From Pseudomonadota bacterium (GTDB lineage Bacteria > Pseudomonadota > Alphaproteobacteria > Rhizobiales > Methyloligellaceae), in the NCBI GenBank assembly GCA_022567275.1, contig JADFHH010000002.1, forward strand, positions 7,229 through 21,396: a stretch of DNA of 14,168 bases. The letters are read 5' to 3'. Every line of letters starts with the position of its first letter. Position 1 is the first letter of the stretch. A program made the translations under genes and the position numbers. Below are positions 6,450 through 13,411 of this stretch, piece after piece. The notes under the pieces are model-generated. The model made no database searches. It saw only the letters and a program-made list of their open reading frames with translations, and had not been told where the DNA came from.

Positions 6450-6453
6450 CCCG

Positions 6454-7854
6454 TCAAGGGGAGGGGAGAAGCGGGCGCCGCCAGATAAAGCAGTTAAGTC
6501 CAAGGCGGCGATGTGCCGCAATCGCCATGCATATTGCGCCAAGCGCCATCGAGAAGGCGGTGGCGCTTGCCGCCCCCATCAGACCATAGGCTGGAATGAG
6601 CGCGAAATTCAGCGCCAGATTGATCCCCGCGGACCCGAACAGCACAAAGGCGCAGAGTTTTTGCTCACCCAGCATATTGAGGATCATCTCCACCGGACCC
6701 ATGGCGGCGCGGATGATCAGCCCAACCGCGAGCACGAACATGACCGGATAGGCGGAGGTGAATTCCGCGCCGAACAGCCACAGCAGCGGCTTGCCGAGCG
6801 CCAGCAGGATGACGGTTCCAGCAAGTGAGGGCCAAAAAGTCCATCGCACCGTATCGCGTACAGCACTTTGCAATTCAACCCTTTCACCGCGCGCCTTGTG
6901 GGCCGAGAAGCGGTTCGCCGCCGCGGCGCCGACCGCGAAATGGACGAAGGCCACAAGGGAAATGGTCTTGAGCGCGGCAAAATAGACCGCCACCTGGGTG
7001 GGGTCGCTATAGCGCGCGAGCACCAGAATATCGGTGTTCATCAGCAGCAGCACGAAGCCGTGGACTAGCAACAGCGGCAGCGCCGTCGATATCCACAGAC
7101 CGGTCTGGTAGGCGCGCGGGCCGTTGTCCATGTCCGCCCCCACATGGCGAGCCAGTTGCCAGCTCTGGAACATGGCGGCCCCCCAGCAGGCGAAGATCGC
7201 AGCACCCGCGGCATTCACCGCGCTCATCTCTTGTCCCGCCGCGTATACGCCGGCCATGGCGCCCAGCAGCAGCAGCGGGCGCAGGATATAAGGCGGCACC
7301 AGCGCGACATTCATCCAGCCATAGCCGCGCGCAATGCCGTCCTGTACGTCGACCAGCGTGAACATGGGCAGGCAAAACAGGATGAGGAAGGCAGGCAGCA
7401 GATAATGGCCGCTGAGCATATGGCCGAACCAGATGAGGCCCGCACAGCCTGTGAGCGCCACGAGCGTACTGGACGAGACCGCGATCCACCGGGTGCGCGA
7501 CAGCAGGCCGCGCAGCAGAGCAAAGCGCTTCGTTTCGCGGTATTCGGGCACAAAGCGCATACAGGCCGTCGACAGCCCGAGCGCCGCAAGTCCGCCGAGA
7601 ATGAGCACCCAGACCCAGATGAAAACGAATATCCCGTATTCGAAACTGCCCATCCAGCGGGCCAGCAGCACTTGTGAGAAAAACGCGATGCCCGCGCTAA
7701 CCACGCGAATGGCGAAGGCGATGAGCGCGGCGCGCTGCGTCGCGGCGTTGTCTCCCCCCGCGCCAGGCAGATAGGCCAGCAGCCTTTCGAGCGCGCCAGA
7801 AAGGATGTCCGGGCGCGTAGCGCCCCTCTCGCGTGCGGCTTCTCCCAGCGACAT
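6454..7854 (-). CDS. Polysaccharide flippase-like membrane protein (MOP superfamily, Wzx-like)
   Basis: A polytopic inner-membrane protein of about 466 residues with roughly 12-14 hydrophobic segments. The early signature ALIAFAIRVVSAGIAFFSQV followed by LLARWMGSFEYGIFVFIWVW is typical of lipopolysaccharide/O-antigen exporters and related flippases. Mid-protein MNTDILVLARYSDPTQVAVY and the late GPVEMILNMLGEQK also fit. Such proteins move lipid-linked sugars across the inner membrane; the actual substrate is unknown. The ATG at 7854 is preferred over the TTG two codons earlier because GAGG is seven bases upstream of the ATG but only one from the TTG. That GAGGTT can pair with AACCTC upstream (minus strand). 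The last residues (RPLLPSP) and the stop codon run into the palindrome next to the ISAs1 right end. A 78-residue gene lies 47 bases upstream on the same strand, so they probably form an operon. Confidence 0.85.
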   Translation of the reverse strand: MSLGEAARERGATRPDILSGALERLLAYLPGAGGDNAATQRAALIAFAIRVVSAGIAFFSQVLLARWMGSFEYGIFVFIWVWVLILGGLAALGLSTACMRFVPEYRETKRFALLRGLLSRTRWIAVSSSTLVALTGCAGLIWFGHMLSGHYLLPAFLILFCLPMFTLVDVQDGIARGYGWMNVALVPPYILRPLLLLGAMAGVYAAGQEMSAVNAAGAAIFACWGAAMFQSWQLARHVGADMDNGPRAYQTGLWISTALPLLLVHGFVLLLMNTDILVLARYSDPTQVAVYFAALKTISLVAFVHFAVGAAAANRFSAHKARGERVELQSAVRDTVRWTFWPSLAGTVILLALGKPLLWLFGAEFTSAYPVMFVLAVGLIIRAAMGPVEMILNMLGEQKLCAFVLFGSAGINLALNFALIPAYGLMGAASATAFSMALGAICMAIAAHRRLGLNCFIWRRPLLPSP

Positions 7855-7901
7855 GCTCAAACCTCAACATTACAAAGAGGTTGAATCTATACCGCGCGTG
7901 C

Positions 7902-8138
7902 TTAAGAAAGGGTTGGCGGAGCCAGGGCCTGTTGAGGTTCAGGCCCTAATATGCGTTCCAATTGGGCACACACCTCGCCCCACAGGGTGGCGCGGGCATG
8001 ATCGCCAACGGTTTCATGCTCGAACACGAAACTTTCAGCTATTTCACCGGCGCTGGCGCCATAACGTGAGGCGAGAACGCGCGCCATGGCGTGAATTTCA
8101 CTCTGTGTTGGGGGGGCGGATGGATCGATTTGTGTCAT
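7902..8138 (-). CDS. Small hypothetical protein (78 aa) upstream of the flippase
   Basis: A soluble, mostly helical protein without signal or membrane segments. The core is ARVLASRYGASAGEIAESFV followed by FEHETVGDHARATLWGEVCA. This recalls short alphaproteobacterial proteins of the pattern RYG...A...A....H...GD...A..W..V; the similarity is an impression, not a search result. The ATG at 8138 is preceded by GGAG with about eight bases spacing. It lies 47 bases upstream of the flippase gene on the same strand and is divergent from the TerB operon. Its function is unknown; being next to a flippase does not establish a role in envelope biogenesis. Confidence 0.7.
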   Translation of the reverse strand: MTQIDPSAPPTQSEIHAMARVLASRYGASAGEIAESFVFEHETVGDHARATLWGEVCAQLERILGPEPQQALAPPTLS

Positions 8139-8265
8139 TTAAGAACTCCGGTATGGTCTGGACACCATCTCAAAGCAAGACTCGCGCCAGCGAGCACCGG
8201 AGACGCAGCGAACGCGGCGAGGCGCGGATATACTCCTTACAGAGTCGCATCCAATGAATGTTCCC

Positions 8266-8290
8266 CCTATGCTAGAGCTTCTACCATAGG
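8266..8290. promoter_or_regulatory. 25-bp near-perfect palindrome before the TerB-like gene
   Basis: CCTATG, C, TAGA, GCT, TCTA, C, CATAGG: a 6-bp outer stem and a 4-bp inner stem with a single C-C mismatch and a 3-base centre. It ends 21 bases before the ATG at 8312, in the divergent space shared with the 78-residue gene. It could be an operator or a 5' leader hairpin. Confidence 0.45.
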
Positions 8291-8311
8291 CGAAATCAGG
8301 AACAGATCATC

Positions 8312-8776
8312 ATGCCATTGTGGGACAAGCTCAAAAACATCTCCGAGCGGTTCAGCGGAACCGCACCCGTGACGCAAAACCTCGGCGAGGAAGAGGTTAA
8401 GCTCGCGGCCGCGGCGCTGCTGGTGCGCGCCACCATTGTCGATGGCGAAGTCGACCGCTCCGAAACCATCGTCCTGCGTGACGTTCTGGAACGGCGCTTC
8501 GATCTGGATCATGGCCAGGCCGGGCGTCTGATTGCCCAGGCGGTGGAAAAAGAGAAGGACGCCGTCGATCTGTACGGGTTCACCCGTGTGCTGACCCGCC
8601 ACCTCGACCGTAAGGAGCGGCTGAATATTGTCGAGATGCTCTGGGAAATCGTCATCGCCGATGGCGTGATCCATGAGCTTGAAGCCAATATGGTGTGGCG
8701 CGCGGCGGAGTTGCTCGGCGTCACCTCGCGCGACCGTATTCGTCTCAAAAAGACCGTCGAGGGCCGGCATGGCTGA
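8312..8776 (+). CDS. TerB-like (tellurite-resistance TerB family) protein
   Basis: This all-helical protein of 154 residues has the two acidic loops of TerB domains: VDGEVDRSE (43-51; D44, E46, D48, E51) and IADGVIHELE (115-124; D117, E122, E124). TerB-like domains bind metal ions in some members and are often linked to envelope or stress systems. A single TerB-like protein outside a ter cluster does not imply tellurite resistance. The ATG at 8312 follows AGGAA at nine bases. The stop overlaps the start of the SDR gene by eight bases, so the two are probably translationally coupled. No signal peptide or membrane segment is visible, suggesting a cytosolic location. Confidence 0.85.
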   Translation: MPLWDKLKNISERFSGTAPVTQNLGEEEVKLAAAALLVRATIVDGEVDRSETIVLRDVLERRFDLDHGQAGRLIAQAVEKEKDAVDLYGFTRVLTRHLDRKERLNIVEMLWEIVIADGVIHELEANMVWRAAELLGVTSRDRIRLKKTVEGRHG

Positions 8777-9587
8777 GCGCGAGAGCGTGCCGGCGCCGGT
8801 GACGGTAGTGACCGGCGCCAGCGAGGGTCTCGGGCCGGCGCTGGCGTATGAATTCGCGCGCGCGGGGCACGCTTTGCTGCTGGTGGCGCGCGGCACTGCG
8901 GCGCTGAAGGCCGCAGCGGAGAAAATTCGCGGGGAGACGGGCGTACGCGTCGGTATCCATAGCGCCGATCTGGCGACGCGCGCGGGGTGTAAAAGCGTCG
9001 TGGCGGCGCTTGGGAGACAAGGACTTTATGGCGAATTTCTGGTCAATAACGCCGGTGTGGGTCTGAGCGGTCCGTTGGCCGAATATGAACATGACGCCTT
9101 GATGCGCCTGGTCGATCTGAATATCAGGGCGTTAAGCGATCTGACCCGGCGGCTGTTGCCGGACATGATCGCGCGCGATTCAGGGGGGATATTGAATGTG
9201 GCGTCGCTGGCCGGGTTTATGCCTGGCCCGTATCAGGCGGCCTATTTCGCCTCCAAGGCCTATGTCATCTCGCTGAGCGAGGCGCTTGCGCATGAACTTG
9301 CGCTTACGAATGTACGCGTTTCGGTGTTCGCTCCAGGGCCGCTGGCGACCCGGTTCCATGAGCGTATAGGTTCCCAAAGCGCGTTTTATTTGCGCTTTCA
9401 GGGGGTCGAGAGCGTGGAGCAGGTGGCGCGAACCGCCTATGCGCATTTCATGCGGGGGCGGCGGGTCATCGTGCCGGGTGTGGTCAATACGCTGAGTGCG
9501 GCGTTGCAGCGCGTGACGCCCCACACGCTCCTTGTCCCGTTTGCGGCCTGGCTGCTGAAGCTGAGAGAAGAGAGCGCGCATGTCTGA
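8769..9587 (+). CDS. Short-chain dehydrogenase/reductase (SDR, classical type)
   Basis: An NAD(P)-dependent oxidoreductase of 272 residues. The nucleotide-binding motif TGASEGLG is at 15-22, the structural NNAG at 93-96, and the catalytic serine, tyrosine and lysine at S146 (NVASLAG), Y159 and K163 (YFASK). The C-terminal part contains PGPLATRFHERIG, typical of the DltE/YqjQ-like SDR group. The substrate is not readable. The ATG at 8769 gives the usual short N-terminus before the Rossmann motif; a longer frame from 8673 would overlap the TerB gene heavily. The gene overlaps the TerB stop (ATGGCTGA) and its own stop overlaps the next gene by another eight bases (ATGTCTGA), so all three genes form one tight operon. 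Confidence 0.9.
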   Translation: MAERESVPAPVTVVTGASEGLGPALAYEFARAGHALLLVARGTAALKAAAEKIRGETGVRVGIHSADLATRAGCKSVVAALGRQGLYGEFLVNNAGVGLSGPLAEYEHDALMRLVDLNIRALSDLTRRLLPDMIARDSGGILNVASLAGFMPGPYQAAYFASKAYVISLSEALAHELALTNVRVSVFAPGPLATRFHERIGSQSAFYLRFQGVESVEQVARTAYAHFMRGRRVIVPGVVNTLSAALQRVTPHTLLVPFAAWLLKLREESAHV

Positions 9588-10314
9588 CCGGGCGGGCAAT
9601 GACGCGCGCGCATCCGCTCAACAGCGATTGCCGGTGCTCATGATCGTGCACCAGCAGCAGTCCTCGCCAGGCAATGTGGGCAACTGGTTTCGCGCCAACG
9701 GATTTCCACTCGACATCCGCCGACCCCGCTTTGGCGATCCGCTTCCTGAAACGCTTGAAGCTCACACCGGCGCGGTAATTTTCGGCGGGCCGCAAAGCGC
9801 CAATGACCGTGACGAATTCATCCGCCGGGAAATTGACTGGATCGGCGTGGCGTTGAACGAAGAAAAACCCTTTCTCGGCATTTGTCTCGGCGCGCAAATG
9901 CTGGCGCTTCATCTTGGCGGCGAGGTGGCGTCACACCCGCTTGGATTTGCCGAGATGGGCTATTATCCAATACGCCCGACGGGTGAGGGCGCGCGGCTTC
10001 TGGACTGGCCGGATCAGGTTTATCAGTGGCACCGCGAAGGTTTCAGCCTGCCTGAGTGCGCGGAATTGCTGGCCGAAGGCGGAAAATTTCGCCGGCAGGC
10101 GTTCCGCCATGGGTCCGCCTATGGGCTTCAGTTCCACCCGGAGATCACGCAAACGGTGATGACCCGCTGGGTGACACAGGCCGGATACCGGCTGGTGCTG
10201 CCGGGCGCCAGACCCGGCCCCACGCATCTGCGCGACCATCTGCGCCTTGGCCCCCCTCAGCAACGCTGGCTGGGTGAGTTTCTCAGCATATGGGCCAGCG
10301 CGCCGGCCGGATGA
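9580..10314 (+). CDS. Class I glutamine amidotransferase (GMP-synthase-like)
   Basis: A stand-alone glutaminase-type protein of 244 residues. The nucleophile cysteine C102 lies in FLGICLGAQ and the His-Glu pair H186/E188 in YGLQFHPE. FGGPQSAND (68-76) forms the usual oxyanion region. These define the catalytic triad that releases ammonia from glutamine. The protein resembles GuaA-like amidotransferases of unknown acceptor (YfeJ type), which are separate from purine synthesis. No synthetase partner is encoded nearby. The C-terminal half (RWVTQAGYRL onward) is family-variable. The start overlaps the SDR stop by eight bases, and AGAGAG lies upstream. It is the last gene of the TerB-SDR operon. 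Confidence 0.9.
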   Translation: MSDRAGNDARASAQQRLPVLMIVHQQQSSPGNVGNWFRANGFPLDIRRPRFGDPLPETLEAHTGAVIFGGPQSANDRDEFIRREIDWIGVALNEEKPFLGICLGAQMLALHLGGEVASHPLGFAEMGYYPIRPTGEGARLLDWPDQVYQWHREGFSLPECAELLAEGGKFRRQAFRHGSAYGLQFHPEITQTVMTRWVTQAGYRLVLPGARPGPTHLRDHLRLGPPQQRWLGEFLSIWASAPAG

Positions 10315-10602
10315 AAACAAGGACGCGGTTGGATCTGCTACAAGAAACAGTACCGGATCAAGCGCTGGGCAAAAGCTTCGCAATAGGTAACATCTGCCGG
10401 GCAGGCGGCTGCCCTTGCCTATCGCCGTGCCCGCTATATAAAAATCAGTTGCATATTTGAACAACATATAGATGAATATGATAAGAAAAAACTATATATA
10501 GTATATTTCCTGCTTGTGCCATGTTGGCAAGCGATTTGCTTTGTGCAGGGCGCGCCGTCTTATTGGTGTTGCGTCGCCGGCGTGAATCTGGCGGGGGGAG
10601 GT
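10315..10602. other. Noncoding spacer with AT-rich patch
   Basis: No convincing gene is seen here. An imperfect hairpin at 10383-10422 (outer ATAGGTAA / TTGCCTAT, inner GGGCAG / CTGCCC) could act as a transcript end for the amidotransferase operon but has no T-run. Bases 10435-10510 are strikingly AT-rich for this genome and include the perfect palindrome ACTATATATAGT at 10491-10502. Confidence 0.5.
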
Positions 10603-10680
10603 ATGTTCTGTAGAAATTGTGACCCCTTCACAAATTGCCTCCCTCCGTCAGCGCCCTTGCCTGACCCGGATATTTCATGA
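10603..10680 (+). CDS. Possible leader micro-ORF (25 aa)
   Basis: MFCRNCDPFTNCLPPSAPLP and five further residues, starting one base after GGGGGGAGG, which is too close for good initiation. Its TGA overlaps the ATG of a 58-codon frame (ATGA). Three cysteines, including CxxC, are visible. This may be chance, and no homolog is recognised. Confidence 0.15.
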   Translation: MFCRNCDPFTNCLPPSAPLPDPDIS

Positions 10681-10853
10681 AGCTGGGGAATCGTCTGATT
10701 TTGGGCGAGCGCCGTTTTCCGCCGGTTGCGGCGGTGGTTTTTTCACGGGTGATCGGCACGGTGTTCGACGGTTATCCGGGGCCGAGCCTTTCGGCTGCCA
10801 GCATAAACAGGGCCTTGTCCGGGCAGGCGCTGGACAGGTGGAAGCGCACCTGA
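10677..10853 (+). CDS. Possible small hypothetical protein (58 aa)
   Basis: The frame reads MKLGNRLILGERRFPPVAAV onward and ends ALDRWKRT. Third codon positions are strongly G/C, as in real genes here. It has no clear ribosome-binding site apart from a start coupled by ATGA to the 25-codon frame. A hairpin followed by six T residues lies within it (10719-10743), which argues that this may instead be a terminator region. No family is recognised. Confidence 0.25.
   Translation: MKLGNRLILGERRFPPVAAVVFSRVIGTVFDGYPGPSLSAASINRALSGQALDRWKRT
10719..10743 (+). terminator. Weak intrinsic-terminator-like hairpin
   Basis: CCGCC (10719-10723) and GGCGG (10730-10734) form a short GC stem with a 6-base loop, followed by TGG and six T residues. 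It is on the plus strand, about 400 bases after the amidotransferase stop. The stem is short, and the site lies within a possible 58-codon frame, so only one of the two calls is likely to be right. Confidence 0.3.
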
Positions 10854-10907
10854 GCGGCTGTTGCGCAAGATGAGGGCGCCGAGCTTGCTTCCTCGCCCAG
10901 AGGTTAT

Positions 10908-11819
10908 CTACGAAAGGATCCCGCACAGATAGCAGATAATGCGTCCTGCGGTGAGGCTCGCCAATCCATTGAGGTCCCGCGCGGGGGCAAGCTCGACCAG
11001 GTCGAAGCCGACGATCGTGACCCGCTTGGTCAGCGTCTCGATAAGTTCAACGATCTGCCAGTAGCTCAGACCACCAGGAACCGGTGACAGGACGGCCGGC
11101 ATAACGGACGGATCGAGCGCATCGCAATCAATGGTCAGAAAGCATCGAGCCCCTTGCGGAAGTGCGTCAACAACCGGCCCAATGCCATGCGTATGGATGT
11201 CCCTGGCCGTGAATATCGAAGCGCCGTAGCGTTTCGCGTCCCGAACGTCCTCGGGCCGGGCGCTTCCGAGCCCGCGTATACCGGCCTGTACTATTCCTTC
11301 GACCCACGGCAACTCCGATGCGCGGCGCATAGTGCTGCTCCAGCCTTCGCAGATGCCATCGCGCTCATGGCGCCAGTCGATATGGGCGTCGAGCTGGACA
11401 ATCCAGAACGGAACGGCGGACTCATAGGCCGCAAGCAGCGGGATGGGGACCGAGTCGTCTCCGCCAATAACCAGAGGCAGCGCCTCCGCATCGAGTATCC
11501 TGGAAACGGCAGAGGTGATGCGCGCGCGGTTTTCCGCCGGCTTCCCGGGATCACCCTCGAGATTTCCGATATCGACGATACGCCTGCCGCCGGTTCGGAT
11601 CAGGGGCTTGCCAAGATCAAAGTCATAGTGCCCCGTCGAGGATGCGTATCGGGCCAGGGCCTGCCGGATCGCAGTGGGGCCTTCGGCCGCATGTGAGGGT
11701 TGGCCCGGTGTGTAGGGGGTTGCTTCTGGAGCGCCCAATATCACCAGATCGTCCGGCAGAACGTCGTCAATGGACAATTGCGGCAGACCGAGAAACGTTG
11801 GAGAGACGGGCGTGAGCAT
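10908..11819 (-). CDS. Arginase/agmatinase-family ureohydrolase with variant metal motif
   Basis: A 303-residue member of the ureohydrolase family, which hydrolyses guanidino compounds (agmatine, guanidinobutyrate, arginine and others) to urea and an amine using a two-metal centre. Five of six expected ligands are visible: D144, H146 and D148 in LDAHIDWR, and D231 and D233 in TIDCDALDPS. The first motif reads GGDDS (119-123) where most members have GGDHS or GGEHS, so the usual histidine is an aspartate (D122). SPVPGGLS (245-252) and DLVELAPARD (273-282) are typical. The ATG at 11819 gives the normal family length; AGGAG lies 10 bases upstream. The longer frame to 12122 adds unrelated sequence. 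It is divergent from the truncated cysteine-synthase-like gene. The substrate cannot be assigned. Confidence 0.88.
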   Translation of the reverse strand: MLTPVSPTFLGLPQLSIDDVLPDDLVILGAPEATPYTPGQPSHAAEGPTAIRQALARYASSTGHYDFDLGKPLIRTGGRRIVDIGNLEGDPGKPAENRARITSAVSRILDAEALPLVIGGDDSVPIPLLAAYESAVPFWIVQLDAHIDWRHERDGICEGWSSTMRRASELPWVEGIVQAGIRGLGSARPEDVRDAKRYGASIFTARDIHTHGIGPVVDALPQGARCFLTIDCDALDPSVMPAVLSPVPGGLSYWQIVELIETLTKRVTIVGFDLVELAPARDLNGLASLTAGRIICYLCGILS

Positions 11820-12124
11820 GGCGATGAAGCTCCTGTCCGCCCAGGCCGCCCCCCCGGGAGGCGTTATTGGGCAGTTTTCAAATGCCAAGTTTAACGAAAC
11901 CAATAGGTTTTGTCCGGTCGATAACCATCCAGCTGATCGCAATTCAGGCGTTTTTGATTCCGAAAGCGACACTTCAGCGTGTGCCGGCGAAGTTGCTATC
12001 AACCACATCGAGACACTAATATATGCCGGAACGGTTGGCATGCTCCCGGTTGCTCCCCGGCAGCCAGGAGAACGGCGCTCAGCGGACCCCCAGCTTTGAT
12101 TTGGCTCGAAAGGCGAATGCAAAG
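11820..12124. other. Divergent intergenic region (ureohydrolase / PLP enzyme)
   Basis: No gene is supported here. Both strands are open for long stretches, but the encoded residues match no family. A possible plus-strand promoter lies near its right end. No clear dyad operator was recognised. Confidence 0.5.
11993..12022 (+). promoter_or_regulatory. Possible promoter for the PLP-enzyme gene
   Basis: TTGCTA (11993-11998) and TAATAT (12017-12022), each 4 of 6 to the sigma-70 consensus, with 18-base spacing, about 100 bases before the ATG at 12125. Weak by-eye call. Confidence 0.28.
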
Positions 12125-12571
12125 ATGACCGGAATGGCGACGATTCTTGATCACATCGGAAACACGCCTCTCCTCAGGCTGAGACATGTTTCGGACGCGC
12201 TCGGGGTGGATATTTTTGTCAAATGTGAGTTCACTAATCCCGGCGGGAGTATCAAGGATCGTATGGCTTTGTGCATGATTGAGGAAGCTGAGAAAAGAGG
12301 CGATCTCAAACCTGGTGGAACGATTGTCGATCAATCGACCGGGAATACCGGGCCAGCCTTGTCATTCGTGGGAAATGTGAAGGGTTACAAGGTCCAAATC
12401 TTTCTGCCCGCGCAGCTTTCCAGTGCCTATGATTCTGCGGATCGGATCCGGATTTCCCAACTCTATGGCGCCAATGTGACACCGATCGATTTGAACGAGC
12501 ACATGGAAAATGCCGATCGGTTGCAAGGCGTGGAAAGAGCCGCCACCTTTGTGGCCATTCGCATGAAACAG
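12125..12571 (+). pseudogene. Cysteine-synthase/CBS-like PLP enzyme, truncated at residue ~149
   Basis: The N-terminal part of a fold-type II PLP enzyme (O-acetylserine sulfhydrylase / cystathionine beta-synthase group). IGNTPLLRLR (11-20), the PLP lysine K44 in PGGSIKDRMAL, and the phosphate/substrate loop STGNTGPALS (71-80) are all present. FVGNVKGYKVQIFLPAQLSS and the following RIRISQLYGANVTPIDL also fit. After RMKQ (residue 149, base 12571) the similarity stops: the next codons are the antisense of a TRAP permease and the frame runs on to 12673. About half of a normal 320-340-residue enzyme is missing, including the C-terminal PLP-binding loop. It is probably inactive. The start could be the ATG at 12125 or 12134; neither has a strong ribosome-binding site. 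Confidence 0.85.
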
Positions 12572-13411
12572 GCCCGCGACAGCCATGATCGCTCGCCACA
12601 GCCCGCTCAACGGTGCCAGGAAGTAACCCGAAACCGCCGTCGCGATGGTGAAAATGCCCAGCGCGCAGGTTAGGGAAACATGGAGAAAGGACACTAAGGT
12701 GAAGTGTTCCGGAAGCACGATCAGCATGGTCGGCGCGTAGACGAAGACCATGGGTACCACCAGCTTTCCGATGCCGAGCGTGAAAGCGCTGACGCCGGTG
12801 CGGAACGGGCCGGCGCCCATCAGAATACAGGCGATGGCGATCAGGACCAGCGACAGGAACTGTTGCATGGAGGCCTGCGCGAACATGTCGAGCGGAATCC
12901 AGCCGATCATCGCGTATAACATGTCGGCCATATCACGGGCGCCGGTGGTGACCATGAAGCCGAGGCGGAAAGCGATGCCCGTGGTATTGATGACGCCGAC
13001 GACGATGCCGACGGCGGCGCAGGCGGCGCCAACGGCGAGGGCGTATCCAACACCGACATGGAAACTGTCGAACAGCTCTTTCATACTGCGGCGCTGGGTC
13101 TTGTGCATGAGGCTGAGGATCAGCAATCCCACAAGCAGGCCGCCCATAACGGGCGAGAAGGCGCCGTTCGACACTCGCCACAGGATGAAGGTCATCATGG
13201 CGGCTGGAAGGATCATCGTCAGGGGTTTCTTGTACGTCGAAAAGCCGACGATGATGCAGAATGTCAACCCCATGAAGGCGGCCATGTTCGGCGAATAACC
13301 GCTGAACAGCGTCATCAGAAGCGCCACCAGCGGCATGACCGTATACCAGCCCTTACGCCAGATCTTGCCCAGTCATTCCTCGCGCTCCTCCGCGATGAAG
13401 TGCACCGCATC
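12572..13411 (-). pseudogene. TRAP transporter large permease, degraded 3' fragment
   Basis: Hydrophobic sequence of the fused TAXI-type TRAP permease. Recognisable blocks are LVALLMTLFSGYSPNMAAFM, GYALAVGAACAAVGIVVGVI and PFRTGVSAFTLGIGKLVVP, followed by VFVYAPTMLIV. Such permeases import organic acids or amino acids with a periplasmic binding protein. There are three lesions. A TGA interrupts the frame at 13373-13375, between HFIAEEREE and LGKIWRKGWYTVMPL. About 60 residues normally between ILMGAG and PFRTG, including the conserved PTT...DVTPP region, are missing in frame near 12809. The C-terminus breaks off around AVAGLF, where the cysteine-synthase-like gene is also cut. The N-terminal half is absent. 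An open frame runs from 13336 to 12362 on this strand, but it includes antisense of the PLP gene. Confidence 0.8.

Noticed and set aside
7144..7677. 177-codon plus-strand frame
   Set aside because: Antisense to the flippase gene; very rich in Arg, Gln and His with no family resemblance.
8673..8768. Upstream start for the SDR protein
   Set aside because: It would lie wholly within the TerB gene; the ATG at 8769 gives the standard N-terminus before TGASEGLG.
8312..8776. Tellurite-resistance operon
   Set aside because: Only one TerB-like domain is present and no terC, terD or terZ homolog is nearby, so a resistance function is not supported.
10675..10926. 83-codon minus-strand frame
   Set aside because: Proline- and arginine-rich, overlaps the end of the ureohydrolase gene, and has no ribosome-binding site.
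11154..11696. 180-codon plus-strand frame
   Set aside because: Antisense to the ureohydrolase and lacking any recognisable motif.
11820..12122. N-terminal extension of the ureohydrolase to 12122
   Set aside because: It would add 101 residues not found in the family; the ATG at 11819 gives the normal length and has AGGAG upstream.
12023..12124. N-terminal extension of the cysteine-synthase-like protein
   Set aside because: The family starts shortly before IGNTPL; the extension is basic and unlike any known leader.
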